Shown: positions 28,420 through 37,062, numbered from the stretch's first letter. The stretch is DNA of 64,000 bases from Streptomyces cellulosae (GCF_000721105.1 NZ_JOEV01000038.1:11694-75693); one strand, 5' to 3'. Notes: generated by a model from the letters alone, not told the origin. A program made the numbers and translations.

Positions 28420-28826
28420 CCGACAGCCCGACGCGGCGCACCCTCCTTCTCGCCGCGGGCGCGGCGGGCGCGACCGCGCTGACCGGGGGGTGCGGTGAGT
28501 ACGGCACGGACGGCGGCTCCTCGGCCGGCGCCTCCAGCGGTCAGGAGCTGGCGAGGACGGCCGACATCCCGGTCGGCGGCGGCAAGGTCTTCGCGGACGA
28601 GAAGATCGTCGTCACTCAGCCGAAGAAGGGCGAGTTCAAGGCCTTCTCGAACATCTGCACCCACCAGCAGTGCCCGGTGGCCAACGCCTCGGACGGCACC
28701 ATCAACTGCACCTGCCACGGCAGCAGGTTCCACCTCACGGACGGCTCGGTGGCCCGCCCGCCGGCGACGAAGCCGCTGCCCGAGAAACAGATCTCGGTGC
28801 AGGGCGACGTCATCACACTGGCCTGA
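28416..28826 (+). CDS. Rieske [2Fe-2S] protein, probable Tat lipoprotein
   Basis: A 136-residue exported iron-sulfur protein. A twin-arginine motif (TRRTLLLAAG, residues 6-15) is followed by ALTGGC, a slightly atypical lipobox with Cys26. The Rieske ligands are CTHQQCP (Cys and His) and CTCHGSRFH (Cys and His). The rest of the domain (KPLPEKQISVQGDVITL) is typical. It would carry electrons outside the membrane. Coupling to the DUF6529 gene, not to cytochrome bc, suggests a separate small redox module. Confidence 0.9.
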   Translation: MTDSPTRRTLLLAAGAAGATALTGGCGEYGTDGGSSAGASSGQELARTADIPVGGGKVFADEKIVVTQPKKGEFKAFSNICTHQQCPVANASDGTINCTCHGSRFHLTDGSVARPPATKPLPEKQISVQGDVITLA

Positions 28827-28850
28827 CCGGCACGGACCGCGGACAGGCCG

Positions 28851-29870
28851 TCAGGCGTCCCAGAGCGCCCCCAGCGTCGCCAGCTCGCTCTGGTACTCGA
28901 TCCGGTCCGCCCACTCGCCGGGCCACGCGTCGGCGCCCAGGTGGGCGCCCGCGAAGGCGCCCGCCAGGCACGCGATGGAGTCCGAGTCGCCGGAGGTGCA
29001 GGCGGCCCGCCGCAGGGCCGTCAGCGGCTCGTCGACGAACAGCAGGAAGCTCAACAGCCCGGTCGCCAGCGCCTCTTCGGCGATCCAGCCCGCACCGGTG
29101 GCCAGGCACGGGTCGGTCTCGGGAGAAGGGGAACGCAGGGCGTCCTGGAGACGGTCCAGGATCCCCAGGCACTCGTCCCAGCCGCGCGTGATGAAGTGCT
29201 CGGGCGTCGGGTCCTGGCTCCGCGTCCACAGGTCGCCGAGCCAGCGCTCGTGGTAGTGGCTGCGGTTCTCCAGGGCGTACGACCGCAGCAGCGCGACCAG
29301 CCCGGCCGGCTCGGCCCCCTCCGCGAGCAGCCGTACGGCGTGCGCGGTGAGGTCGGACGCGGCGAGGGCCGTGGGGTGCCCGTGGGTGAGAGCGGACTGC
29401 AACTGGGCGGCGCCGGCGCGCTGTTCCTCGCTCAGCCCGGGGACGAGACCGACGGGCGCGACCCGCATGTTGGCACCGCAGCCCTTGGAGCCGATCTGGC
29501 TGGCGTCCTGCCAGGGCAGGCCGGGACGTTCCAGCAGGTCGCAGGCGCGCAGGCAGGTGTTGCCCGGGGCCCGGTTGTTCTCCGGGGAACGGTTCCAGGC
29601 GATGAACTCCTGCCGCACCGGCTCGGCCATGCCCTCGGGGCCGAGCACGCCCCGGTCCATGGCCGTCCGCAGCCCTCGTGCCAGCGCCAGCGTCATCTGG
29701 GTGTCGTCGGTGACGAGCGCGGGTGTCGGCAACTGCAGCCCCCGCCACGGCCCGAACCGGTCGGTGATCGACGACACGCTGTGGAACTCGGTCGGATAGC
29801 CGAGCGCGTCTCCGAGGGCAAGCCCGACGAGCGCCCCCGTGGCGGCGCGCTTGGTGAGGAGGGTGGTCAT
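28851..29870 (-). CDS. ADP-ribosylglycohydrolase family protein
   Basis: A 339-residue ARH/DraG-type hydrolase. ATGALVGLALGDALGYPTEF is the family N-terminus. VTDDTQMTLALARG carries the first metal-binding acidic group and SGDSDSIACLAGAFAGAHLG the second (DDT...SGDSDS). Members remove ADP-ribose from proteins or cleave related compounds. The ATG overlaps the Nudix regulator stop by 4 nt (ATGA). With the NrtR-like gene it forms an NAD/ADP-ribose metabolic operon. Confidence 0.93.
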   Translation of the reverse strand: MTTLLTKRAATGALVGLALGDALGYPTEFHSVSSITDRFGPWRGLQLPTPALVTDDTQMTLALARGLRTAMDRGVLGPEGMAEPVRQEFIAWNRSPENNRAPGNTCLRACDLLERPGLPWQDASQIGSKGCGANMRVAPVGLVPGLSEEQRAGAAQLQSALTHGHPTALAASDLTAHAVRLLAEGAEPAGLVALLRSYALENRSHYHERWLGDLWTRSQDPTPEHFITRGWDECLGILDRLQDALRSPSPETDPCLATGAGWIAEEALATGLLSFLLFVDEPLTALRRAACTSGDSDSIACLAGAFAGAHLGADAWPGEWADRIEYQSELATLGALWDA

Positions 29871-30637
29871 GTGGGGCGTCCTTCCCGGGACGGTCTGAGG
29901 AGAGGCGGTTGCAGGGTGGTGGCCGGACCCGCCCGGTACAGCGCGGCCGGTTTGCCACGGCCGCCGGTCAGCCGGGCGGCACCGGGTACCGCTTCGACGA
30001 ACCCGGGCGTGGCGAGCACTTTGCGCCGGAAGTTGGGCCGGTCGAGCGCGGTGCCCCACACGGCCTCGTAGACCCGCTGCAACTCGCCGAGCGTGAACTC
30101 GGGCGGGCAGAAGGCGGTGGCCAGGCAGGTGTACTCGAGCTCGGAGCCGACGCGTTCGTGGGCGTCGGCCAGGATCCGGTCGTGGTCGAAGGCGAGCGGC
30201 CGGGCCGAGTCGTACGGCGTCCAGCGCGCCTGTGCCGCGTCGCTGCCGCCCTGCGGTTCGGGCGAGGCGAGAGGGGGGTCCCCATGGACGAAGTCCGGGG
30301 GAGGGTCGGGCAGCAGCGCGGCGAAGGCGACCGAGACGACCCGCATCCGGGGGTCCCGGCCGGGTTCGCTGTAGGTCCGCAACTGCTCCAGGTGCAGCCC
30401 GGAGACGTCCGACAGGCCGGTCTCCTCGGCGAGTTCACGCCGGGCGGCCGTCTCGGCCGACTCGTCCGGCCGCAGGAACCCGCCGGGCAACGCCCACTGT
30501 CCGGCGTACGGCTCCTGCCCTCGTTCGACGAGCAGCACGTGCAGCGCGCCCGCGCGAAGGGTGAGCACGGCGAGATCGACGGTGACGGCGAAGGGCTCGT
30601 AGGCGTACTTGTCGTAGACCTGGTCGCCGTCGCTCAC
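29867..30637 (-). CDS. NrtR-like regulator: Nudix domain plus winged helix
   Basis: A 256-residue protein. The Nudix domain (about 15-150) contains a full Nudix box: GGFLRPDES...ARRELAEETGL with all acidic residues, so hydrolysis is possible. The C-terminal part (EYTCLATAFCPPEFTLGELQRVYEAVWG in pieces, then RPNFRRKV) is the winged-helix of NrtR-type repressors, which sense ADP-ribose and control NAD metabolism genes. GTG at 30637 is chosen (GGGGTGG 6 nt upstream); the ATG at 30652 lies inside the operator palindrome. It probably autoregulates this operon. Confidence 0.85.
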   Translation of the reverse strand: MSDGDQVYDKYAYEPFAVTVDLAVLTLRAGALHVLLVERGQEPYAGQWALPGGFLRPDESAETAARRELAEETGLSDVSGLHLEQLRTYSEPGRDPRMRVVSVAFAALLPDPPPDFVHGDPPLASPEPQGGSDAAQARWTPYDSARPLAFDHDRILADAHERVGSELEYTCLATAFCPPEFTLGELQRVYEAVWGTALDRPNFRRKVLATPGFVEAVPGAARLTGGRGKPAALYRAGPATTLQPPLLRPSREGRPT

Positions 30638-30651
30638 TCGCACCCACCCCA

Positions 30652-30674
30652 TTTATAGTCAGTACGACTATAAA
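30652..30674. promoter_or_regulatory. Perfect 9-5-9 palindrome: probable NrtR-like operator
   Basis: TTTATAGTC and GACTATAAA are perfect inverted arms around AGTAC, centred 26 nt upstream of the regulator's GTG start. On the minus strand TTGCGG followed by 18 nt and TATAGT could be the promoter, so a bound repressor would cover the -10 and start site. The T/A-rich ends and GTC/GAC core resemble NrtR-type sites as I remember them. Confidence 0.7.
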
Positions 30675-30835
30675 AAGGGGGGCGCGTTTTCCGCAACCGT
30701 TCCTGAAGACCGAGCAGGCATGAGCCCGAATCAGCCACGGAACAGCCACGGTGCCTCTGTCGCAGCGGGGCCCTCAGCGGCTCCTCGGGCGCCTTTGACG
30801 GCCCGCCGGGCCCCGAGGGCGGGACGGGTCCGCGC

Positions 30836-30853
30836 ACGGCCCTCCAGGGCCGT
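30836..30853 (-). terminator. Small terminator-like hairpin after rluB
   Basis: ACGGCCCT and AGGGCCGT are perfect 8-nt arms around CC, 40 nt beyond the rluB stop. There is no T-run. A weaker GC-rich stem lies further left in the 30675-30892 gap, which holds no gene. Confidence 0.5.
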
Positions 30854-30892
30854 CAGACACGCGTGGGCGGGACCGCCACCGACCGCAGGGAC

Positions 30893-31978
30893 TTAGAGCT
30901 CGACTTCCTTCATCAGCATGCCGACCTCCGTGTTGGACAGCCGGCGCAGCCAGCCCGACTTCTGGTCGCCCAGGGTGATGGGGCCGAAGGCGACGCGGAC
31001 CAGCTTGTCGACCGGGAAGCCGGCCTCCGCCAGCATGCGGCGGACGATGTGCTTGCGGCCCTCGTGGAGGGTGACCTCGACCAGGTAGTTCTTGCCGGTC
31101 TGCTCGACGACCCGGAAGTGGTCCGCGCGCGCGTACCCGTCCTCCAGCTGGATGCCGTCCTTGAGCTGCTTGCCCAGGTCGCGCGGGATCGGTCCGACGA
31201 TGTGCGCCAGGTAGGTCTTCTTCACGCCGTACCTGGGGTGGGTCAGCCGGTGGGCCAGCTCGCCGTGGTTGGTGAGCAGGATGACGCCCTCGGTCTCGGT
31301 GTCGAGCCGGCCGACGTGGAACAGGCGCGTCTCGCGGTTGGTGACGTAGTCGCCGAGGCACTGACGGCCGTCCGGGTCCTCCATCGTGGAGACGACACCG
31401 GCAGGCTTGTTCAGCGAGAAGAACTGGTACGACTGGGTCGCCACCGTCAGGCCGTCGACCTTGACCTCGTCCTTCTCCGGGTCGACCCGCTTGCCCTGCT
31501 CCAACACGATCTCGCCGTTGACCTCGACCCGCGCCTGCTCGATCAGTTCCTCGCAGGCCCGCCGCGAGCCGTAGCCCGCGCGCGCGAGGACCTTCTGCAG
31601 CCGCTCGCCCTCCTGCTCGGCGCCCGGGAAGGTCTTGGGCAGCTTGATGTCCTTCTTGCCCGCGTACCGGTCCCGGTTGCGCTCCTCGGCCCGCGTCTCG
31701 TACTCGCGGGAGGTCGCCGGAGCGCTCCGCCCGCGCTGCTGGGGCTTCTTCGGTCCGCCCTTGGCGCCGCCGCGGGCCGCGCCGCCGCGCCCGGCCTTCG
31801 GGCCCTCGTGAGACGCGCCGGGGCCCACGTCGTAGCGGCGCTCCTCGGGGCGGGGCTTGCTGGGACGGCCCTGGCCCTTGGCCTGCCCCTGCTTCTGGTC
31901 CCTGTTGTTGCCGGCCCCGCGGTGGTTACCGCGCCCGCCGCTCTTGCCGCTACCGCTACCGCTACCGCTGCTTCGCAT
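30893..31978 (-). CDS. rluB: 23S rRNA pseudouridine synthase RluB-type
   Basis: A 361-residue RsuA/RluB-family enzyme. About 110 N-terminal residues are Ser/Gly/Lys/Arg-rich and disordered. The S4 RNA-binding domain (LQKVLARAGYGSRRACEELI) starts near 125. The catalytic motif GRLDTETEGVILLTN carries the active-site Asp. It modifies a uridine in 23S rRNA. ATG at 31978 shares one base with the scpB stop (TGATG); an upstream TTG overlaps by 4 nt. The basic tail before S4 may add RNA affinity. Confidence 0.92.
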   Translation of the reverse strand: MRSSGSGSGSGKSGGRGNHRGAGNNRDQKQGQAKGQGRPSKPRPEERRYDVGPGASHEGPKAGRGGAARGGAKGGPKKPQQRGRSAPATSREYETRAEERNRDRYAGKKDIKLPKTFPGAEQEGERLQKVLARAGYGSRRACEELIEQARVEVNGEIVLEQGKRVDPEKDEVKVDGLTVATQSYQFFSLNKPAGVVSTMEDPDGRQCLGDYVTNRETRLFHVGRLDTETEGVILLTNHGELAHRLTHPRYGVKKTYLAHIVGPIPRDLGKQLKDGIQLEDGYARADHFRVVEQTGKNYLVEVTLHEGRKHIVRRMLAEAGFPVDKLVRVAFGPITLGDQKSGWLRRLSNTEVGMLMKEVEL

Positions 31979-32652
31979 CAAAGTTCCGTCGTCGTCGTGT
32001 TAGGCATGTTCGTCCTGGGCCCGTCGTCCGTGTCCGGTGCGTCCGGATCGAACGACGGCACGCCTTCCTGGGTCTCGGCCTCGATCGCCTCCGCCTCCGG
32101 GAGGAAGGGCGCGAGCTCCGGGAGCTCGTCCAGACCGCGCAGGCCCATCCGCTCCAGGAAGTAGTTCGTCGTCACGTACAGGATCGCACCTGTTTCGGGT
32201 TCCGTGCCCGCCTCCTCGACCAGACCCCGCTGCAGAAGGGTGCGCATCACACCGTCGCAGTTGACTCCGCGCACGGCGGAGACCCTGCTGCGGCTGACCG
32301 GCTGACGGTAGGCGACCACGGCGAGGGTCTCCAACGCGGCCTGGGTGAGGCGGGCCTGCTGGCCGTCCAGGACGAAGCCCTCGACGGCCGGCGCGTACTC
32401 CGGGCGCGAGTAGAAGCGCCAGCCGCCCGCGATCAGCCGCAGCTCGAAGCCGCGCCCCTGGACGGTGTACTCGTCGGCCAGCTCCCGCAGCGCGTCCCCG
32501 ATCTGCCGCCTGGGCCGCTGCAGTATCTTCGCCAGGTGCTCCTCGGTCGCGGGCTCGTCCACGACCATGAGGACGGCCTCCAGGGCCGGCTTGAGGTCGA
32601 GGTCGGCGACGGTAGGCGGCCCGGCCGCCACGTCGGTGGTGTCCTCGCTCAC
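31978..32652 (-). CDS. scpB: Segregation and condensation protein B
   Basis: A 224-residue winged-helix protein of the SMC-kleisin condensin. Segments LKPALEAVLMVVDEPATEEHLAKIL and LRLIAGGWRFYSRPEYAPAVEGF, then ALETLAVVAYRQPVSRSRVSAVRGVN (in parts) match ScpB. It binds ScpA. GTG start overlaps the scpA stop (GTGA). An acidic C-terminal tail (about 35 residues) is lineage-specific. Confidence 0.95.
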   Translation of the reverse strand: MSEDTTDVAAGPPTVADLDLKPALEAVLMVVDEPATEEHLAKILQRPRRQIGDALRELADEYTVQGRGFELRLIAGGWRFYSRPEYAPAVEGFVLDGQQARLTQAALETLAVVAYRQPVSRSRVSAVRGVNCDGVMRTLLQRGLVEEAGTEPETGAILYVTTNYFLERMGLRGLDELPELAPFLPEAEAIEAETQEGVPSFDPDAPDTDDGPRTNMPNTTTTEL

Positions 32653-33818
32653 GCCTTCTTCTCCTTGGCATCGTCCTTGGGTACCTCGGGCGGCCGGTCG
32701 AACTCGTCCGTGACCGTCGGCGTCTCGTCCCCGTCCCCGCCGGTCCAGCGCACCAGCAGCTCCCCGAGGGCGGTCTCCTGGTCGAGAGCCACGGCCTTCT
32801 CCCGGTAGAGCTCCAGCAGGGCCAGGAAGCGCGCGACGACGGTCAGGGTGTCGCCGGCGTCCTCGATCAGCGTCCGGAAGCCGGCCTCCCCCAGCTCCCT
32901 GAGCCGCGCGACCACGATCTGGGCCTGCTCCTGCACACTCACCAGCGGCGCGTGGATGTGGTCGATGTACACCTGCGGTCTGGGCCTGGGCTGCATCGCC
33001 TTCACGGCGAGCTTGGCGAACCCTTCCGCCCCGATGCTGATGACCACCTCGGGCAGCAACTCGGCGTGGTGCGGTTCCAGTCCGACGGTACGGGGATAGC
33101 GCCGGGCCTCCTCGTCCAGCCGGCCGCTGAAGATCTCGGCGATCTGTTTGTACGCGCGGTACTGGAGCAGCCGCGCGAACAGCAGGTCCCGGGCTTCGAG
33201 GAGCGCGAGGTCGGCCTCGTCCTCGACCTCCGCGGCGGGCAGCAGCCGGGCCGCCTTGAGGTCGAGCAGCGTGGCCGCGACGACCAGGAACTCCGTGGTC
33301 TGGTCCAGGTCCCAGTCCGGGCCCATCGCCCGGATGTGCGCCATGAACTCGTCGGTCACCTTCGACAGCGCGACCTCGGTGACGTCCAGCTTGTGCCGGG
33401 AGATCAGCTGGAGGAGCAGGTCGAAGGGCCCCTCGAAGTTGGAGAGACGGACCTTGAAGACCCCGTCCGCGGGTTCTTCCCCGTCCGGGGCGGACGCGGG
33501 CTCCTGCACGGGAGGCGGGTCCGCTGGAGCGGATGGTTCCACCGGAGCGGGCGGCTCCGGGACCGGCAGAGGTTCGGCGGGGACCGGCAGAGGTTCGGCG
33601 GGGACCGGCAGAGGTTCGGCGGGGACCGGCAGAGGTTCGGCGGGGACCGGCGGGGGTTCGACCGGAACCGGGGGGAGTTCGACCGACGCCCGCGCGAGTT
33701 CGGCCGGCGCCGGCGGGAGTTCGGCCGGAACCGGCTCCGCCCCCGGCCCCCGCCCCAACGCACGCCGACGACCGGCGGATGCGCCGGTGCCGGCGGAGGG
33801 AACGTCGTTCGAGGTCAT
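32649..33818 (-). CDS. scpA: Segregation and condensation protein A with repeat-rich N-terminus
   Basis: A 389-residue kleisin subunit of bacterial condensin. The ScpA domain begins near residue 117 with VRLSNFEGPFDLLLQLISRHKLDVTEVAL, given here as FEGPFDLLLQLI and KLDVTEVALSKVTDEF. The C-terminal winged helix is near 300-365. The N-terminal roughly 115 residues are a Pro/Glu/Val/Ala-rich extension with a 7-residue repeat (AEPLPVP) encoded by a DNA tandem array. ScpA bridges SMC heads with ScpB. It lies 18 nt after the RHH protein gene. Confidence 0.95.
   Translation of the reverse strand: MTSNDVPSAGTGASAGRRRALGRGPGAEPVPAELPPAPAELARASVELPPVPVEPPPVPAEPLPVPAEPLPVPAEPLPVPAEPLPVPEPPAPVEPSAPADPPPVQEPASAPDGEEPADGVFKVRLSNFEGPFDLLLQLISRHKLDVTEVALSKVTDEFMAHIRAMGPDWDLDQTTEFLVVAATLLDLKAARLLPAAEVEDEADLALLEARDLLFARLLQYRAYKQIAEIFSGRLDEEARRYPRTVGLEPHHAELLPEVVISIGAEGFAKLAVKAMQPRPRPQVYIDHIHAPLVSVQEQAQIVVARLRELGEAGFRTLIEDAGDTLTVVARFLALLELYREKAVALDQETALGELLVRWTGGDGDETPTVTDEFDRPPEVPKDDAKEKKA
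33561..33665. repeat. 21-bp minisatellite inside scpA, about five copies
   Basis: Unit GACCGGCAGAGGTTCGGCGG(G) of 21 bp begins at 33561, 33582, 33603 and 33624 with essentially identical copies, and a degenerate fifth starts at 33645. It encodes the seven-residue AEPLPVP repeat in the flexible N-terminus of ScpA. The frame is preserved by the multiple-of-3 unit length, so copy number can vary without breaking the protein. Confidence 0.9.
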
Positions 33819-33836
33819 GGCCCCCGCAGGCTACCG

Positions 33837-34412
33837 CTACCGCCCGCGCAGCCGTCGAACGAGGATGCTCGCGTCCCCACGGGACTCCAGGTCGGCCAGC
33901 ACCACGGCGACGGCCTCCCGCACGATCCGTCCACGGTCGACCGCCAGCCCGTGCTCGCCCCGCAGCACCAGACGCGCGTGCTCCAGGTCCATGAGCTCCT
34001 CGGCGGACACGTACACCGTGATCTTCTCGTCGTGCCGCTCCCGCCCGCTGGGCCGCCGTGCGGCCGCCCGCCCGCGCTTGCGCGCCGCGGCGGCCGGGGC
34101 AGAACCTTCCTGCGCCCCCTCGCGCCGCCCGGAGCGCTCGGCGCCCCGGCTGCGGGACTCGCCGGAGCCGCCCGGCTCCGTCGCCACGTGCTCCGCGCCG
34201 TCGCCGTCACCGCCCTGGGCGGGTACCGCGTGCGGCGCGTCCTCGGGCGAGGACGGCCCGGTGGTCGAGGGCGACCCGGCCGCTGCCTGGTCGCTCTCCC
34301 CCGCCGGAGCGGGCACCCGGGCCTCGCCGTTGGCCGGGCGCCGTGGAGTGGACGGCTGGAGCGCCGTCCCCCCTGTCGTACGGAACAGTTCGTCGGCCCC
34401 CGGCAGACTCAC
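33837..34412 (-). CDS. RHH-like DNA-binding partner of ParA (hypothetical)
   Basis: A 191-residue protein. A short conserved-looking N-terminus (SLPGADELFRTTGG) precedes an acidic/Gly/Ser-rich linker and a basic segment (AAARKRGRAAARRPSGRE). The last 65 residues fit a ribbon-helix-helix fold: strand KITVYVSAEE, helix LMDLEHARLVL and helix RGRIVREAVAVVLADL. GTG at 34412 overlaps the parA stop as GTGA (a GTG 12 nt upstream is also possible). ParA ATPases are often paired with RHH centromere-binding proteins; the gene position supports this. Function is inferred. Confidence 0.72.
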   Translation of the reverse strand: MSLPGADELFRTTGGTALQPSTPRRPANGEARVPAPAGESDQAAAGSPSTTGPSSPEDAPHAVPAQGGDGDGAEHVATEPGGSGESRSRGAERSGRREGAQEGSAPAAAARKRGRAAARRPSGRERHDEKITVYVSAEELMDLEHARLVLRGEHGLAVDRGRIVREAVAVVLADLESRGDASILVRRLRGR

Positions 34413-35587
34413 TCGGCGTGACACCGGGCGAGCACCTCCCTGGCGAGCTGGCGGTAGGCGGCGGCACCGACGGAGTTGGAGGCGTACGTGGTGATCGGCT
34501 CGCCGGCGACGGTGGTCTCCGGGAAGCGGACCGTTCGCCCGATGACCGTGTGGTAGACGTGGTCGTCGAACGCCTCGACGACCCGCGCGAGCACCTCGCG
34601 GCTGTGCACGGTGCGCGAGTCGTACATCGTGGCGAGGATCCCGTCGAGCTCCAGCTCCGGGTTGAGCCGTTCCTGGACCTTCTCGATGGTCTCCGTCAGC
34701 AGCGCGACACCGCGGAGGGCGAAGAACTCGCACTCCAGGGGCACGATCACCTTGTGCGCGGCCGTCAGGGCGTTCACCGTGAGCAGGCCGAGCGAGGGCT
34801 GACAGTCGATCACGATGTAGTCGTAGTCGGCCATGAGCGGCTTGAGGGCGCGCTGCAGCGTCGACTCGCGCGCGACCTCGGAGACCAGCTGGACCTCGGC
34901 GGCGGACAGGTCGATGTTGCTGGGCAGCAGGTCCATGTTGGGGACCGCCGTCTTCAGGAGCACCTCGTCGGCGGCCATGCCCCGCTCCATGAGCAGGTTG
35001 TAGACCGTGAGGTCGAGCTCCATCGGGTTGACACCGAGACCGACCGACAGCGCGCCCTGCGGGTCGAAGTCCACGAGCAGCACACGACGGCCGTACTCCG
35101 CGAGGGCGGCACCCAGGTTGATGGTCGACGTCGTCTTGCCCACGCCGCCCTTCTGGTTGCACATCGCGATGATCGTCGCGGGGCCGTGACTGGCCAGCGG
35201 GCCCGGGATCGGGAAGTACGGCAGCGGGCGGCCGGTCGGGCCGACGCGCTCGCGGCGCTGGCGGGCAGCGTCGGGCGCGAGCGTGGCCGCGTACTCGGGA
35301 TCAGGCTCGTACTCGGCGTCGGGGTCGTAGAAGTGCCCGTCGGGCAGTTCGTCGTAGTCGGCGAAGTGGTTGTGGGGCGCGCCACTCCCGTCGCCGGCCA
35401 TGGCGTTCACGTGATGGCCATCCATGCTCTGGTGTGCTGGCTGAGTCACCCCTGAGGTCCGGTGACTCCGGTGGGCTGCGAAGGTGCGCACCGCGACGGA
35501 GCCGACAGCCTCGACCCCCGCGGGGCCCTCGGCCCGTGCAGACATTCCTGGGTGACCACCCCCGGGAGAAAATGTCGACTCATTCAC
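34409..35587 (-). CDS. parA: ParA/Soj-family ATPase
   Basis: A 392-residue Walker-type ATPase. The deviant Walker A is CNQKGGVGKTTSTINL near residue 146. LLVDFDPQGALSVGLG and YDYIVIDCQPSLGLL (Walker A' and B regions) follow. About 140 N-terminal residues (His/Asp/Glu/Pro-rich) precede the domain. A perfect AAGGAGGT lies 14 nt before ATG. It is not the oriC-proximal parA partner of parB, as it lies in an operon with an RHH protein, scpA, scpB and rluB. It probably positions or loads condensin, or partitions another cargo. Confidence 0.92.
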   Translation of the reverse strand: MNESTFSPGGGHPGMSARAEGPAGVEAVGSVAVRTFAAHRSHRTSGVTQPAHQSMDGHHVNAMAGDGSGAPHNHFADYDELPDGHFYDPDAEYEPDPEYAATLAPDAARQRRERVGPTGRPLPYFPIPGPLASHGPATIIAMCNQKGGVGKTTSTINLGAALAEYGRRVLLVDFDPQGALSVGLGVNPMELDLTVYNLLMERGMAADEVLLKTAVPNMDLLPSNIDLSAAEVQLVSEVARESTLQRALKPLMADYDYIVIDCQPSLGLLTVNALTAAHKVIVPLECEFFALRGVALLTETIEKVQERLNPELELDGILATMYDSRTVHSREVLARVVEAFDDHVYHTVIGRTVRFPETTVAGEPITTYASNSVGAAAYRQLAREVLARCHAE

Positions 35588-35946
35588 AAGTCGTCTTACC
35601 TCCTTGGTGACCAGGAAACTTCTAGACAGGTCAGCGTGGCACCATGCCGACGGTTGGCGACTCTATGGCGTGTCGGGCGTCCGCAGCAACACAATCCGCC
35701 GGACCCGGCAGGATGTGTCGGCAATGAAACATCCCTCTGTCAAGGGCGTACGACCGTCGCACGGTGGGTTTCACCGGTGTACGAATCGGTCCAAGGGTTA
35801 CGTTCGAGGCGAGTTGACCTAGAGCCGCAAAGTGACCATACACACACCCGGCGGGACCTTCTCGGGCAAGCTCCGGCCGGGTGCGCGGCGTTGACGACCT
35901 GTGTTGACGTATCGACCTTTACCAAAAGGAGACTTAACGTCGGCGG
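35588..35946. other. 359-nt intergenic region between ald and parA
   Basis: No gene is supported. On the minus strand TTGACA (about 35741-35736) may be the -35 of the parA operon, with a weak -10. On the plus strand TTGACC, 17 nt and CATACA (near 35815-35843) form a good promoter facing into the 3' end of ald, so an antisense transcript is possible. A plus-strand AAAAGGAG is near 35922 but no frame follows it. Confidence 0.4.
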
Positions 35947-37062
35947 TCAGGCGAGCAGCGTTTCGAGCTCCACGTGCTCCAGGCCGTGCGCCTCGGCGAC
36001 CTCGCGGTAAACGACCTTGCCGTCATGCGCGTTGAGGCCCTTGGCGAGCGCGGGGTCGCGGCGCAGCGCCTCCACCCAGCCGTGGTCGGCGAGTTCGACG
36101 ATGTAGGGAAGCGTCGCGTTGGTGAGCGCGTAGGTGGAGGTGTTGGGCACCGCGCCGGGCATGTTGGCGACGCAGTAGAAGACCGAATTGTGCACCGGGA
36201 AGGTCGGCTCGGCATGGGTGGTCGGGCGGGAGTCCTCGAAGCAGCCGCCCTGGTCGATCGCGATGTCGACAAGGACACTTCCCGGCTTCATGCGCGAAAC
36301 AAGCTCGTTGGTCACCAGCTTCGGGGCCTTGGCGCCCGGGATGAGCACGGCGCCGATGACGAGGTCGGCCTCGAGGCAGGCCTTCTCCAGCTCGTAGGCG
36401 TTGGAGACGACGGTCTGGATCTTCGTTCCGAAGATCTTGTCGGCCTCCTTGAGCTTGTTGATGTCCTTGTCGAGCAGGGTCACGTGGAAGCCCATACCGA
36501 TGGCGATCTGCGCGGCGTTCCAGCCGGAGACGCCACCGCCGATGACGACGGCCCTGGCGGCCAGCACACCCGGGACACCGCCGGGCAGCACACCGCGGCC
36601 GCCGTTCGCGGCCATGAGGTGGTAGGCGCCGACCTGGGGGGCGAGGCGGCCGGCGACCTCGGACATGGGGGCGAGCAGCGGGAGGGCCCGGGTGGGCAGC
36701 TCGACCGTCTCGTATGCGATCGCGGTGGTGCCGGACTCGACGAGGGCGTCGGTGCACTCCTTGGAGGCGGCCAGGTGCAGGTAGGTGAAGAGCGTCTGGT
36801 CCTTGCGGAGGCGGTGGTACTCCTCGGCGATGGGCTCCTTGACCTTGAGCAGCAGGTCGGCGGTGGCCCACACCTCGTCGGCCGTGTCCAGGATCCGCGC
36901 GCCGGCGCCGACGTACTCGGCGTCCGTGATCGAGGAGCCGACGCCGGCGCCCCGCTCGATGACGACCTGGTGACCGTGGCGCACCAGCTCGTGCACGCCG
37001 GCGGGGGTGATGGCCACCCGGAACTCGTTGTTCTTGACCTCGCGGGGGATGCCGACCTTCAC
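35947..37062 (-). CDS. ald: Alanine dehydrogenase
   Basis: A 371-residue enzyme, the usual family length when started at GTG 37062 ([17 protein letters not shown]). An alternative GTG (37071) has AGGA very close. The substrate-binding Lys is in LLKVKEP, and Asp and His appear in [18 protein letters not shown] binding is at [20 protein letters not shown]. It interconverts alanine and pyruvate, and supports alanine use and redox balance in oxygen-limited growth. It is transcribed alone, with a promoter-like pair upstream. Confidence 0.96.
   Translation of the reverse strand: MKVGIPREVKNNEFRVAITPAGVHELVRHGHQVVIERGAGVGSSITDAEYVGAGARILDTADEVWATADLLLKVKEPIAEEYHRLRKDQTLFTYLHLAASKECTDALVESGTTAIAYETVELPTRALPLLAPMSEVAGRLAPQVGAYHLMAANGGRGVLPGGVPGVLAARAVVIGGGVSGWNAAQIAIGMGFHVTLLDKDINKLKEADKIFGTKIQTVVSNAYELEKACLEADLVIGAVLIPGAKAPKLVTNELVSRMKPGSVLVDIAIDQGGCFEDSRPTTHAEPTFPVHNSVFYCVANMPGAVPNTSTYALTNATLPYIVELADHGWVEALRRDPALAKGLNAHDGKVVYREVAEAHGLEHVELETLLA

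Noticed and set aside
35462..36010. Plus-strand ORF across the parA-ald gap
   Set aside because: Low coding character and it runs into ald antisense; only the promoter-like pair is worth noting.
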